Of a stretch of DNA of 64,000 nucleotides, positions 21,981-35,861 are shown one piece after another (position 1 is the first letter of the stretch; each line of letters opens with the position of its first letter). Origin of the DNA: Botrytis cinerea B05.10 (Eukaryota > Ascomycota > Leotiomycetes > Helotiales > Sclerotiniaceae); contig NC_037310.1 in assembly GCF_000143535.2 (NCBI RefSeq), forward strand, positions 1,550,001 to 1,614,000, in the 5' to 3' direction. Both the position numbers and the translations under genes were made by a program. A model generated the notes under the pieces. That model made no database searches. It was given only the letters and a program-made list of their open reading frames with translations, and was not told the origin of the DNA.

Positions 21981-24861
21981 GAGGAACAGAGTTAAGTCTC
22001 GACAATACCTGATTGTGCTGTAGAGGTAAGAGTCGTGGTGCTTTCTATGAATAGAAAGATGTTTGACTCTCTCACAAAGATCGAACGGTTCTGCGTGCAG
22101 TCTGGTATTTCTGCAATGCCATGTAAATATGTTGAAGAAGCTTGGCTAGGATATCTAATCAAAAACAAAGATCTGGTAGTGAAAATAAGAGAGATTGGGG
22201 TAGGGGAAAGACATGAAGGAAATATTCGCTCGGCAAGAGCAAGTACTCATTCCTCAAACCATACAGCCCTCAAGCATTTGACTCGGTCCACAGTCATAAC
22301 CAGAGAACAAGCCTCTTTCGGACGGGATCGACTAATTTGCGGGGGCGTCGATGGTGAATTTAAAGTTGTATTTTTGCTCTCAAGCTCCGATTTGTCTTGA
22401 ATTGTAACCCCGACCTTTACCCCTTTAGCTTTAGTTTCATATTATAGCATTTCCTACTCGCTACCGTCCACTGTTACAACAAGAGTGATGCTTGAAGTGA
22501 TTTGGTTGTTGATACTGGATAGGATGATGTGATATTTCTATACCGGACATAGCACGTCGATCAGTCACGCTTGTGGTTTGTCGATGAAACGATCAATTTG
22601 TTTCGACTTGACTTTCCAGGAAATATCCATAAGTAAATGCTTGACCGATTGACTGCATGTGTTGAATTTTTCATCTCTAACAAGTCTGCAGAGCCAATGC
22701 TACAGTTTCTGCTTGAGATGCATCATGCAACCTTGGAATCCTCCTGCTGCTATGTTGAAGGGTGCGACTCGAGCAGGTGCTGCAACTTACCTGCACTTAC
22801 TATTTGGAGTGAAAAGTGGCCAGATGCGGCGGGATATCTCCGTCAATAGAGCCATCAGGGACGCCCATAAGGTGAGCAGCCACTGGCGACTAGACTGTTC
22901 AGCTGAGCGGGTGGTGGAAACGGGAAAGTTCTCCGACCAAAAAGTATCTCTAAGTCAGGAGAACCTTGTTTGATGGATCAACGCCCATGGGAGTTCCATG
23001 ATGGAATGAATTGGTGGAGCACGGGAAAGACCCTGACTAGAGCGGGAGGTTTCAGAAGCGCAATCTGGGATCCCTGAGTTCTAGAACCGTTCGAATTGAA
23101 AGAAGATTGCACATGCGGAGTACAATAAAAACCAGTTCCAAGGTTGGGTTCTTCTAATACCAAACTGCAGAGGGAGAGGAGAGGAGAGGATGGGATAGGA
23201 TCCAAAACAGACTGGGAGGAAGAGGAGGCACCAAGTATCCCATGGTCAGTGTCGCAGTGTCGCAGTGTCACTTCTGAAATCTATGATGTGGTTGAACATC
23301 GAAGGAAGCGATCTAGGTTTTATTTGTTTAACGTGGGCGTGGCGATGTGAGTTGTGATTCGTCAAGTGTTATATCAATCCTTTTTTTCCGGGTCAGATCC
23401 CAAAGCTTCACTACCGACTTGGCATTTTACATCCAGTTGTATCTACGATATCGTTCGTTATCGAGAACTCAACTCCGTACAGAGTAAAGATCTCGCAGGA
23501 CCTTCAATTCCCATACTTGTTATAAAGTACGGCAAATTGCTCAACTTCTTATGTACACAGATGCTTACGTCGTCCTCCAACCAAATCAACTAATGTTTGC
23601 AACAAAGTACAAATGATGTTTATCATTATCAGCCTCGTAAACAGATGACGAACCCCCTAATATATTTCCATCCACAATCCACAAATCCCTGGCAAGGTGC
23701 AGGAATACTTCGACAACTCAATTAATTTGATAATGAATATCATCATCGCCTCGAAATTTCTTTGGGCGGGGTGACTTCGCGATGTATACAATCCGGCTGG
23801 CTCAATGTGCTTCTGCTTGCAGGCCTTCAGTCTATCTGACACGAAACATCCAAGTCGCACCCTACAATCCGTGCCGTCGACTCTGCGGACCACGCCGAAC
23901 ATATGGCGTACAATTGATTCGGCTTGAGTGTTCCACGTTTGCGCCACGAAAATGTCACATCTCTTCCTTTCGAGTGTCGAGCTATTGCCGAGCGAGCTGA
24001 GGTAGGTTGGCAACGACCAGTCTCAGTCTCATATTGAGATTTTCACTAGGGGCTTTGATGCCAAATGTGCCATCATCGTGCCAACTAGAGTCTGGGTTGC
24101 ATTAATGAACGATCAAAGCTGAGGACGCTTGCACGTGATGTATACTATGTATCGAACGAGGGTCGGTGCAAATGTGATATTGAGTACGTTCTCCTATTCT
24201 TCATATTAATGGTGTCTGGACTAATGAGATGAGCGAGCAGATACTGCATCGATTCACCGGTTGATTCGTACGTATCGCTATCTTCAGTGTCCGTTCAAAG
24301 AACATAAAAGACGAAAAGGACAGTATGGTAGACAAAGTCACACCGCTGAATGGGACGGTGGAAATGAAATATGGCGCAGATGGATCGCTGCAGGTACATA
24401 TCGAAAAGGGATTTCTTCCTTCATTTACCTCCATCTTATGAGAAAATCTGCAAGGAGCCAATGACGCGCATAATCGGGCTCTTCCGCGGGACGGCATCTA
24501 TATATAGTACCACGGCAAGAAGGCGCGGAGGGATTATCATCCTTGATCACCACTTATGATATTCATTCAGGTCACCTACGAAGTGCATTTACCAGATGTG
24601 CTATCTACCCTTCATGCATAGATTGCTCTTCGTATTCATATTTTGCAATCTTGCCCTTGTAGGGAGGGTAATTAACATGCGTAGTTCAAGTAGATGAGAC
24701 ATTGTCGTGGCGGGCACAAAAATGCTTTCACGGTTGGGATGTAAAATCTAACTACTGAGGGCATGGCCTAACAACCATAATCAGTCAGGTAACTCATCTT
24801 TCCAATTTGCGCTCTCTTTTTTATAACAATGCTCTCTAGCCTGTTTATTCCCTATCCCCTT
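21981..24861. other. Long intergenic region (2.9 kb), no gene seen
   Basis: Between two minus-strand genes. It contains small purine-rich repeats near 23170 and a triplicated GTGTCGCA-like motif near 23250-23270. Open frames of up to about 120 codons occur on both strands, but none has a recognisable domain or coherent splice structure. Confidence 0.55.
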
Positions 24862-25783
24862 CTACCAAGGCACTTCTACTCCATCGAGGCCCACAAAGAT
24901 TCCCGAAGCTGTCTCTTTGGTTGCTCTATCGATCTATTTCAAAGTTTTCGCTGTTAGTGAAAAAGCCTCCCTAAATCTCGAGATATCTTACCTGTGCGAG
25001 AACCCCCTCTGCACTCTTTTCTACTGTCATTGGTGGCGCAGGAACACCAATGCTATCTGCAAAATTCTGTCCGTTTGTTGTCTGATCCCATCTACGTATG
25101 ATTAGTTTTTTCTCTTTACAATGGTCCATTTTGAGGACTCACCCTGGATGAATAGTCAACACTACCATCTTCTCCTCCTCATCATGTATCTTTTTGGCAG
25201 CATAGTGTACTGCCGCTTTGCTAGTTCCGTACGAAAGAGTTGGCGCTCCTGGCATCATAGCCCCAATACTCCCCAAGATACTCCCAATAATGACAAACTT
25301 TGCATTAGTGGAAGCTCTGAGGAAGGGAAGGAGTGTTTGATAGAGTGCAATAGGTCCAAGTGTATTGGCGTAAAAGTCAACTGCGATAGATGAGAGCGGT
25401 GTATCAAGTGTTGACCTGAAACAGGTTCCACTCCCAGCATTTGCGATGAGGACGTCGATTTTCTCAATACCCTTGGCTTTCAAACTTTCAGCCACTGCTT
25501 TGTGAGAAGTTTCGATTTCTGTCGTGGAAGTAGTGGAAATTACGAGGTAAGTGATGATTAAGTCACTGTTATCGGCTTTTGGGAGTGCTTTGAGAGGGGC
25601 AACATTGGTCGTTTCATTGCGAACTGTCACTACCACTGTAGTGTTGGCGTGCTGAAGTAATATGGAGACAATACCAAAACCGATTCCTGAATTCTTTTTA
25701 GAACGAAGTGTCTGTATACACATTATGGTTGGTTACTTGCCTCGATTTGCGCCTGTGATGAGATACATAGTATTTGGCGCCAT
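24862..25783 (-). CDS. Short-chain dehydrogenase/reductase, sniffer / norsolorinate-ketoreductase-like
   Basis: Model: complement of 24862..24933, 24992..25091, 25143..25686 and 25741..25783, giving 252 residues. The first intron (25687..25740) has a GC donor, CGAG|GCAAGT; its removal creates the intact NADP loop TGANRGIGFG at residues 10-19, which strongly supports the call. Others are GT-AG introns of 51 and 58 bp. ANAG is at 96-99, and catalytic Ser150, Tyr167 and Lys171 are in IGSILGS and YGTSK. The order of motifs and the HPGW segment near residue 195 match the CsgA/sniffer-type SDRs, which include aflatoxin-pathway ketoreductases. It is a predicted NADPH-dependent carbonyl reductase of unknown substrate. 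The ABM-domain gene lies head to head about 0.8 kb away. Confidence 0.88.
25687..25740 (-). other. GC-AG intron in the SDR gene
   Basis: Minus-strand donor GCAAGT and acceptor TTCAG. Only this pair restores the Arg-Gly-Ile-Gly of the nucleotide-binding loop in frame; the nearby GTAACC donor breaks it. Confidence 0.8.
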
Positions 25784-26593
25784 TGCTCGTCGAGACGCTT
25801 TTTGGTACAGTTTTTTTAATGGGAATATCATAAACGAAAGACTCGAACAGCTGAGCCAGGAACTCTGGATCCAATTCTCACTCCGATGCAAACAGGATAC
25901 CTTTATGCTATACCTTGATTTCCAACATTGGAATCTGGTATTGTGCATGCAACGAGCGCATGATGCGGCCCTACAATATCAATACCAATAGTTAGGCAAT
26001 ATAGTCAGCACCTATGCTGACCGAGATCTATGAACTGTCTTCTTTTTCGAATCGCCAAGTGATCATGCCGTGTCTTTTCAAAGCAGGATATTGATTTCTT
26101 TGATGAGACTAAGAGGCTCAAGCTGACCTATTGAAGAACGCAAAAGATTCCACAGGACAGCAGTCACGAAGTCAGCAAGTCGTCTGTTCGTCTGTTCGTC
26201 TATCAATATTGCATCCTATACTGTTGCCAGCTACAAGCTTGACCAAATGTACTGGCCAATACCACGATGAGCCAGCTTGAAAGGCATCACCGTATATAGA
26301 ACCAATCAAGCAACAAGCACGTACCAACATTTAGAATCTCACAACCCCCGCCATCTTACCTGCATCTGCCCAAGATATATCCGCCGCTCACATACCACCA
26401 TTCGAGTTAGCAGTCGTGATCTCGTGATGCGCGAAAATCCCTCCGTAGTCTAGCTCGAAATCAGTCTATAAATCTCAGTTCTCAAAACTCGATTCTCACA
26501 CGAAAGATAAGCATCTCGACTCTCGACTTCACAACACATACAAATTCTCTCACATCAAACCGCTCATTCAAAAGTTCAGCAAAACACACCACA
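25784..26593. other. Divergent promoter region between the SDR and ABM genes
   Basis: 810 bp shared by divergently transcribed genes, so both promoters lie here. It contains three copies of GTCTGTTC-like sequence near 26177-26200 and an ACTCGAT/CTCGACT-rich 5' leader before the plus-strand ATG. Confidence 0.55.
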
Positions 26594-27334
26594 ATGTCAG
26601 AAGAAATCCAAGTCGTCGCCATTTTCCATCCTGCCCCAGGAAAGGAGAGCCGAGTGCGTGTGACCCAATTTCCCCCTCTCCAAATCTCTCTTTACTTTAC
26701 TTAACAACCATGTTTAATTTTCAGATTGACCGATTCTCTTGCTACTTTCCTATCTTCGCCATCCAGTTACACACACACACACACATAGAGAGCTAATCAC
26801 TACCATTCCAGCTCAAAGAAGTACTCCTCGATCTCGCGAGTAAAGTTCACGAAAACGAGGAGGGCGTTGTGAGTTAGCTATTTCCCGCTATTTTCCTTAA
26901 CTGAACAAACACAACTCGTCTCTTCACCACCTCATCCATTGCTTTTCCCAAACCAAGATATAGCGTGCCCACTTCGTGACCTGGTGAAGTGACGAATGGA
27001 AATAAGACAAGACGAGATAAGATAAGATAGAAACCCAACATTCGCCAGAAAAAATACCAAGCATTCGAACAGATCGATTCGCAGACTGGTTCGAACGTCA
27101 TTCTTTTTCAAGAAACTTGTATGTCTACTCAACCTATCCCCCACAAGTCCCAACCAATCAACAACCCACCCCCCCCTAACAAACCCCCTCCCAGACGCGA
27201 ACCAAACAGCAGTAACCACGCACCTAAGCGCGCCCTACTTCAATTCCACAGGCGGCATCCTCGCCCAGGAAGAACTAGTTACCAAACCCTTCGAAGTGAT
27301 CGTGTTGAATCCTATTGGTGGGTTTACGCGTTAG
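26594..27334 (+). CDS. ABM-domain (antibiotic biosynthesis monooxygenase-like) small protein
   Basis: Exons 26594..26653, 26812..26868, 27049..27118 and 27195..27334 give 108 residues. Introns are 158, 180 and 76 bp. The first two are long for this window, and an extra acceptor (TTTTCAG) inside the first could define an additional mini-exon. The assembled protein reads VVAIFHPAPGKESR, then a helix ending HENEEGV, then KKYQAFEQIDSQTG, VILFQETYANQTAV and a final strand. That is the beta-alpha-beta ferredoxin-like fold of the ABM/YgiN quinol-monooxygenase family, usually a dimer of about 100 residues per chain without a cofactor. Function is probably oxygenation or isomerisation of small aromatic or polyketide substrates, unproven. 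It shares a divergent promoter region with the SDR. Confidence 0.8.
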
Positions 27335-27911
27335 ATGTTGAGAAGCCTACGAAGTATCTAGTGATATGTGTTTTGGCTGAACAACTCGCTCGTCTATCTG
27401 TTGTGGCGGGAGAGTTCTTTGGATATGCTACTGCGGAGGGTGTAGTGTCGAGAATGGAGATGAAAATGGGATGGGAGATATCGGGATTGTAGTTGGGGTG
27501 GTTGGAAGGATAGTTTCGAATACTACCATTCTTTTCAACTTTATTGGTCATCTATCACGAGGGTATATTTACACATACTGTTGGAATCATTAGGGCTTGG
27601 ATCTCGTTCTCAAAGATCAACAATTGTATAGAACAATAAACGCAAACCAAAGTAAAAGAATGATATGCTGTTTAATGTGAAATTGAAATGTGTATAGTAT
27701 TTGATCTCAATAATGAAGAACAGATATAATTTCGCCTGTTGCCAATATATCCATCCGCTAGCTACATGACTCATGTGCATACGACTCTAAGAATTTTGCT
27801 CTTGTCTATCTAAAACCTTTGAAAACGCCCCGAAATGCTCTCATTTTGAATTGTATTCCAAAAGGAATTATCCAACCCCCATCAAATCCAATGTACTAAT
27901 AAGCTATTTAT
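27335..27911. other. Convergent intergenic region
   Basis: 3' flanks of the ABM and ATP sulfurylase genes. AT-rich, with nothing further seen. Confidence 0.6.
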
Positions 27912-29980
<2,069 letters not shown>

Positions 29981-31513
29981 ATCTGCGTTTGAAGGTGGTA
30001 AAAAGTATGAGGTGATCCAAGCAATACGTGAGAAGAATGGAGGATATTGGAGCGTCCTCTGAGAATGTAATATATATGTGTGAAGAAGTTGAAGAGGAAG
30101 AGAGAGATGGGCAGACAGAAAGCAAGAGTGCAAACAAGTTAGAAAGAGTGGGTATAAATAAGATATAGAGAACAAACAAGTACGATACTGCTTTTATAGT
30201 CTCCGTATCAACTTCTGTGCCTACCAAGAGAATTTAATATTTTTTTTTTCTTTACTAAGAGCTTCAATATCCTCTCACCCGCCTTGTATGGAACCCGGTT
30301 TGGGAAAGGCATGACCTAGAGGAAATGACGTGCTCGGCTCTTCACTGACAAAGACGCGTATGTTAATGAGAATGACACGTAAGGCTATCAAACGATTAAA
30401 CCAAAATAGATCTTTTATATGGGGAAGAGGTGTGGTAGCCCGAGATAACCATGATAACCTCTGAGCGATGTGGGCAGGGAATGGAATATGGGGGTGAAGG
30501 TATAAATGTGGATTGGCGCACCTGTATATGTAACGGAGGGGGTAAATCATTTGTCAGAATGACCAACGAAAGTTTACGGAGACGGAGATGGAGAAGGAGA
30601 TGAGAGGGCAACGATAACACAATACATAATACTTACGAAGCAGATATGTCTAATGGTCGATTGGAAGGCCGGAAGGGTTTAGTCTCGGCATGTTCTACCG
30701 TCTGACTGACATCTCACTGTTATCTTCTGTCTTCGACGGGGTAGACAGAAATGGCTGTGATAGGTAACGTTCAAATCAATATTGCTTTGCTTGTATGTAA
30801 TAGATTGCATGTCTACAGCTTGACAGAGCTGTTTCAAGTAATGCTTGCTTGAACCCCATTTCACTCTTCCATTGCGATTCAACAAACATTCCCCTCCCCT
30901 CCCCCTTTCCGCGCGGCACTTGAACCATAGATCGCTACTTTTCTCAATAGGGGGGTAGATGATGTAGGCCTAGTCGTTAATTATATTCTTAGGGTTAGAT
31001 GTTTCAAATTCGTATGGATCTTCTCTCTGTGATGATGATATGCAGTCGTCCGATACGAAATAACCAGAGCGTATATCAACGTTTTATAAGGATCTTCTGG
31101 AATCTCTTTATGCGGAACAAAAGTTTATATACACATGCCACTCCAGACGTGATGACCCAGACAGTTTTTGAAACAAAAACCTGCAGATTCATATGAAGTA
31201 AAAAGCAAGGTGCTTTGAAGGTTCGCTTCAGGAAAAAGTCTGTTCCTGCAGAAGAACATTCGATGGGCAGGATAGATAGAAAGAAAGAACGAAGCAGATT
31301 GGAAATGGTTCAAGCTCACGTGAAGGGCGATACAATGTCCTCATTGAATCGTTGAATGTTATCTTATCGTTATCTCCGTACATACGCCCACGGAAATTCG
31401 GGTTCGGTATTTGCCGTTCTTTATTTTGATGCTTAGGGAAGTTTGAAGAAGTGACAAACCTTTGAATTTGGAAACCTCAAGCTTTTTTCTGCCAAACAAT
31501 TTACTACAACAAG
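29981..31513. other. Divergent intergenic region between MET3 and ISD11
   Basis: About 1.5 kb holding both promoters. Two GATAACC motifs nine bases apart (30444-30450 and 30453-30459) are visible about 470 bp upstream of the MET3 start. I did not find a clear Cys3-type ATGRYRYCAT site by eye, though a pattern scan would be more reliable. Confidence 0.55.
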
Positions 31514-32232
31514 ATGTCTGTGGTAGCAGGTTTGAAAGGCGAAGCTTCGCAGCAAGCTCGATCGCTGGTAAGTAATCATAACTGTCACCCTGCAAGTGAT
31601 TGCCACGTCGATGTCACAAAAGCTGTGATGCCAAGCCATGAGAGGGAATGTCCGATTGATATATCCATACTTACTTCTGATTTATAGTATCGTCAGTTGT
31701 TGAGACAAGGCGGTCAATTCGCAGCATACAATTTCCGAGAGTATGCGAAACGTAGGACAAGGGACTCATTCAGAGAACACAAGGACGTTCAAGATGAGAG
31801 GAAGGTCCAGGAGTTGATGCAGAAAGGATTGAAGGAGTTACAGAGCTTAAAGGTACGCCAAAAAGTGTAGCGGCAGAGAACTCTATATAATATTGGAAGG
31901 CTTCTTTTGGCATTGGAATCTCAAACGCATGGCGACTTTTAAAGGAGCATGCAGATATAAACTTGAGTGGGGGTTGAAGGTATACTGACAGTCTCCACAA
32001 CAGAGGCAAACTGTTGTTAGTCAGTTCTTCCAACTGGATCGATTAGTAGTCGAAGGGGGAAAATCGGTGAGTACTCTCTGGAGGCCATTGCATAGAAGAT
32101 ATGTTGCTAACTTCCGATGTAGGGAAAGCAATCCGGGGAGAGAAATGATATAATGAGACAAAAAGACACAGGGTAAGAAGTCCTCCTAGTGCGGGGCCTA
32201 ACATACAGCTCACATTACATAGATTGGACTGA
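31514..32232 (+). CDS. ISD11: LYR-motif protein ISD11 (LYRM4), mitochondrial cysteine desulfurase subunit
   Basis: Exons 31514..31567, 31688..31852, 32004..32066, 32123..32172 and 32223..32232 give 113 residues. The first junction falls inside the signature: Leu18 ends exon 1 and Tyr19-Arg20 open exon 2. The signature continues QLLRQGGQF and [12 protein letters not shown], diagnostic for ISD11. This small helical protein stabilises the mitochondrial cysteine desulfurase Nfs1 together with acyl-carrier protein, supplying sulfur for Fe-S clusters. The last intron has GTAAGA, a CCTAAC branch and CATAG; it leaves a ten-base coding exon ending Leu-Asp-stop. If it is not spliced, the donor itself supplies TAA and the protein ends two residues earlier, so either end is functional-looking. 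Confidence 0.92.
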
Positions 32233-33261
32233 TATATCCGGGGTGGTTTTGGAACGTGGACCTAAGGAAATGCTATGAAATCAAGACGTTTGGGCCTGGT
32301 TAAATGTATCACTATACATGGAGTTCAATTGCACTTTGGTGTCTGTCCGGCGAGACATTCTTACACCAAGTAATTCAGGAAGCTCGCCCCTCAGCCAACA
32401 AAGTAGCACAAAAAGGTGCTTAAGCTGGTACATAAATTATACAATTGTTCCATCAATGCACACTGGTGTCCTAGACGCTTCGGGATTATTAGGGAGAGTT
32501 TGAAGCAGAAAGGGTACCTCTCTTGGTCTATGAACGTCAGCTTCCCGGCTTACCAAAGTCGCCGTCAAGAGTACGTTACATGGCAAGACTCCCTTGTGTC
32601 TAACTTTCAATTTGAGCTTGAGTGTAAAATAAAACAGTATCATCAGCTATAGATAAATCAAAGTTGTGTGCTTTTCAATGACCAATGATTCTTTTTCTTA
32701 CATGGCAAAGACGCTCAAGACCGTCTACGAAGCAGTGTTGTAGTTGATGATCACGTGATTACATGAATGTCTCTTGATTTGCATTGGGCGTCACGTCTCT
32801 CACTCAATCCCTCCGCACTTTCTACTTATCCATTAATATACTAGGTAATCGATGATCGCAAGTAAGTAGACTTGAGTGAAGCTATTTAACTTTCAATCGA
32901 TTCGTTATCTTGACTGTGCGCTCAATTGCTAATATGCATTTTGCTAGAGATTCTGAAAGTCTGCGTGTAGCTCAGTGTACCCGTATCGAACGCGCAGCCC
33001 AGCGTCGCAAAATCCGTTCCAACAGCCTCTGAATGCGATCACAACGGCACGAAGTCTTATTATACGATTAGAGCGGACTAGCGTACAAGGGAATCAATAC
33101 AAACCTCTAAAGATCAATGTGGATCGTTCAATTAAATCCTTACCTCAACTAAAGCATCATTGTTTGTGTCAAATACTGGGGATCCCAAGTCATTGATATC
33201 GTCAGTCGAGCTTGACACCTCGTTCCCTCCTTCTCATAAGTTTTCTACACAAGGCGCCGAT
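32233..33261. other. Intergenic region, no gene seen
   Basis: About 1 kb between two plus-strand genes, with nothing beyond flanking UTR and promoter sequence. Confidence 0.6.
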
Positions 33262-35861
33262 ATGCCAGCTGTAAGTTTTTACAAATCAGATCCTTATACC
33301 TAATTGGCTGATTGCCATACTCTCGTCTCATCGTGTAAAGCTCTTACTTTGTCAACTCGCACGCGTTTGGTTAAAAGCTAGAGACTAACAATTCCTTCGC
33401 AGTACCGAACAGGTGGAAGACGGCAGAATCGCACGGGCTATGTTGACCATGATATACTCGAGGGCATTCCAGTGAGACAATGGCGCCGCGAATTCGTTAC
33501 AGTTGCACCTCCACCTCCGCAGGAAAGCAATGCTTCTCAAAATGACATCTGGGCAAAAGAGCTGCCTTGGGGAATGCCAAAAGACTCCCATTTATTACCT
33601 CAACATAGTCAAGATTTGTTACGCGCCGCACGATCTGGGAAGATATATAAGCGACCTACTCCTATGGATGAAGAAGAACAAGATCTTGAAGCCATTCTAG
33701 GAGATAAGCCCGACAAGAAAGAGGAGGAGACTAGAGATAGCGGTTTTACAGCCCGTGCCTGGAAGCAGATTCCTGGTCACCAAAATGCGTCGGATATGGA
33801 CTTTCTGGCTAAAAGAAGGAAGGGATTGGGTTCTGCAATTCCGAAACCAGCTCCAGTTCCAACAGTTGTACAAACGACAGTTCGTAGGACAGATGCTGCA
33901 GGCAACGAGTACCTGGAGAAAGTCATCGTGCCCCATGGACAAGCTGTTGTAGGGGATGTCGTTTCTCAAACAACCATTCCTGATCCAAGTGCGATCGAGG
34001 GTACGCCATTCCGACGCAAGGGTCCAGTTGGTAAGAAAGGGAAACGGGGCCCTGGAAGGGGACGAAAGAAGATATTGCCTACTTCTACCCCCAACGTAAC
34101 TAGCGAACCATTGGGTCAAAATGGCGATGCGGCAAACTCTCACTTAGGGGCTGATGTAAGTCAGATGGTTTTTTGAGAAATATGTAGCGGACTTTTTTAA
34201 CATTGGCACAGGGAATCAAAATCGAAGGTGAAGGCGGTGCGACTCCAGCGAAGAACCTCGATACCGAGATGATAGACGACTCAAATCCGGCTTCAGATGA
34301 CGATGACGGAGATGAAGGCGACCAAGGTGATGATGATGATGATTCCGTTGATCTTCTTAATTCTCCATCAAGACCACATAGAGACTCTTCTCAAGACCTT
34401 AGCATTTCAACTACACAAGACATTCCAAAATCGAGTAGCGTCGATACCATGATGGGTGGCACTGATATTCAAGTACCTATAAAATCAGAACTGGAAAGAG
34501 TAAAGGATGAAGGGAAATTCGGTAGTCCCTTGAAGCAAATAGCATTAACTACATCCACAGTCAACACTCCCACGGTGTCCCCTACGGAGACTACTGCGCG
34601 GGCGCCCATATCATTTTCGACCGAGAATACCGATATTCCATCAGCTCCCATTGAAAAAATCAACCAGGAAATGGTATCGATAGCGGAAGTCTCCGCCCCA
34701 ACCGAGCTGCCCCCTGTTCCGCCTCATCCCACTAAAGAGCATGAGGAGGTGGCTGTAGAAGTCCGTGTTGAAGAGGAGGAGGAGGAAGAGATGCTACTTG
34801 ATATTCTCGAAAATACAGGGAATACTCAGATCGGTGCAGCGAAACCAATAGAGGCCGAGATTTCAAGTTCAAATTCCGCTGTTCAGGCTTCAATTCAGTC
34901 TCCCATCAAACCTTCACCTATAGCTGAAGAGAAAACCCCTCAGAATTTCGCAGAGCCTTCTCCAACACCTGTTGTTGAAGAGCTACCTACGATACCTAGC
35001 CAAGCCACGGCTCCAATCGAGGAAGCAGAGCAGCCGATAGCAACCATTTCATCCACTTCCCCAGTCACAGAAATAGAGCAGCCAGTAGCAACAACTTCCT
35101 CCGCTTCTCCAGTCAAAGAAGAGGCTCAACCAGCCGACTCAACTTCACAGCCCCTTGCAGTGCCAGAAGCTGCTGACCGCGCCGAGGTCGTCGAACCAGC
35201 CGAGGTTTCTCCGCCAACTGAGCAAACTAAACAAGCTGAACCAATTGAGCAAAACGAGCCAGTTGAGCAAAACGAGCCAGTTGAGCAAAACGAGCCAGTT
35301 GAGCCAGTTGAGGCACTTGAGCCAAAGGACTCATTTGAGCCAGACGTGGTACATGAGTCGAATGACATAGACATGATCAACGAGTCAAACAAGCCGGATG
35401 TGATACATGATTCTAATGACATAGAAATGTCAAATGAGTCAAATGAGCCAGACGTGGTACATGATTCAAATGACATAGAAATGACAAACGATCCAAATGA
35501 ATCAAATGAGCCAAATGAGCCACACGCGGCAGAGGAGCCAAAGATACCAGCAGAACCAGTCAAGTCCACAGGCGAAGAAGAAGATGAGGATGACTTCCCA
35601 GATTTGTTAGGTGGCTTAGAAAGGAATCTCTACGGTAGCTCGCAGCTGCCTGCTACCTCTCTAACATCAGAGTCTATAGAGCCCACAGAGCCCACAGAAC
35701 CTAGCAAGCCTACAGAGTCTACAAAGCCCACGGAGCCCATAGAGCCTATAGAGGAGAATGTCCAATTACCCAAGAAAATAGAGAGTGATGTAAAAATGGA
35801 AGAGAAGGAGGAGGAGGAGAAGAAGGATGAAGAGGTCAAAGAAGAAATCTCAACATCTTGA
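33262..35861 (+). CDS. Unknown acidic repeat-rich protein with AT-hook-like basic patch
   Basis: Exons 33262..33270, 33403..34155 and 34212..35861 give 803 residues; the first exon encodes only Met-Pro-Ala. The N-terminus is the most conserved-looking part: YRTGGRRQNRTGYVDHD followed by a Trp-containing segment (VRQWRREFV) and the segment WAKELPWGMPKDSHLLP. A basic patch KGKRGPGRGRKK at about residues 213-224 resembles an AT-hook, suggesting DNA or chromatin contact. After residue 255 the protein is very acidic and low complexity, with three EQNEPV units (near 35240-35310), three longer PDVVHDSNDIEM-type units (near 35340-35510) and PTE/PTK repeats before a Glu/Lys-rich end. No enzyme domain is visible. 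A nuclear regulatory subunit is the best guess; I do not recognise the family. Confidence 0.83.
35240..35530 (+). repeat. Coding tandem repeats (18-bp and about 54-60-bp units)
   Basis: Three almost identical 18-bp copies encode EQNEPV. They are followed by three diverged copies of a longer unit encoding PDV(V/I)H(E/D)SNDI(D/E)M plus an N-E/D-S-N linker. All stay in frame. Confidence 0.9.

Noticed and set aside
21981..24861. Transposon or RIP-degraded element in the 2.9-kb gap
   Set aside because: I looked for terminal repeats, transposase motifs and extreme AT bias and saw none by eye.
25139..25261. The SDR ending at a TGA right after HPG (25139)
   Set aside because: That stop lies in a GTGAGT donor. 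Two further exons continue the frame with typical C-terminal SDR sequence.
26654..26811. Mini-exon inside the first ABM intron using the TTTTCAG acceptor
   Set aside because: The intervening sequence contains stops or CA repeats in the needed frames. A single intron gives the expected ABM helix.
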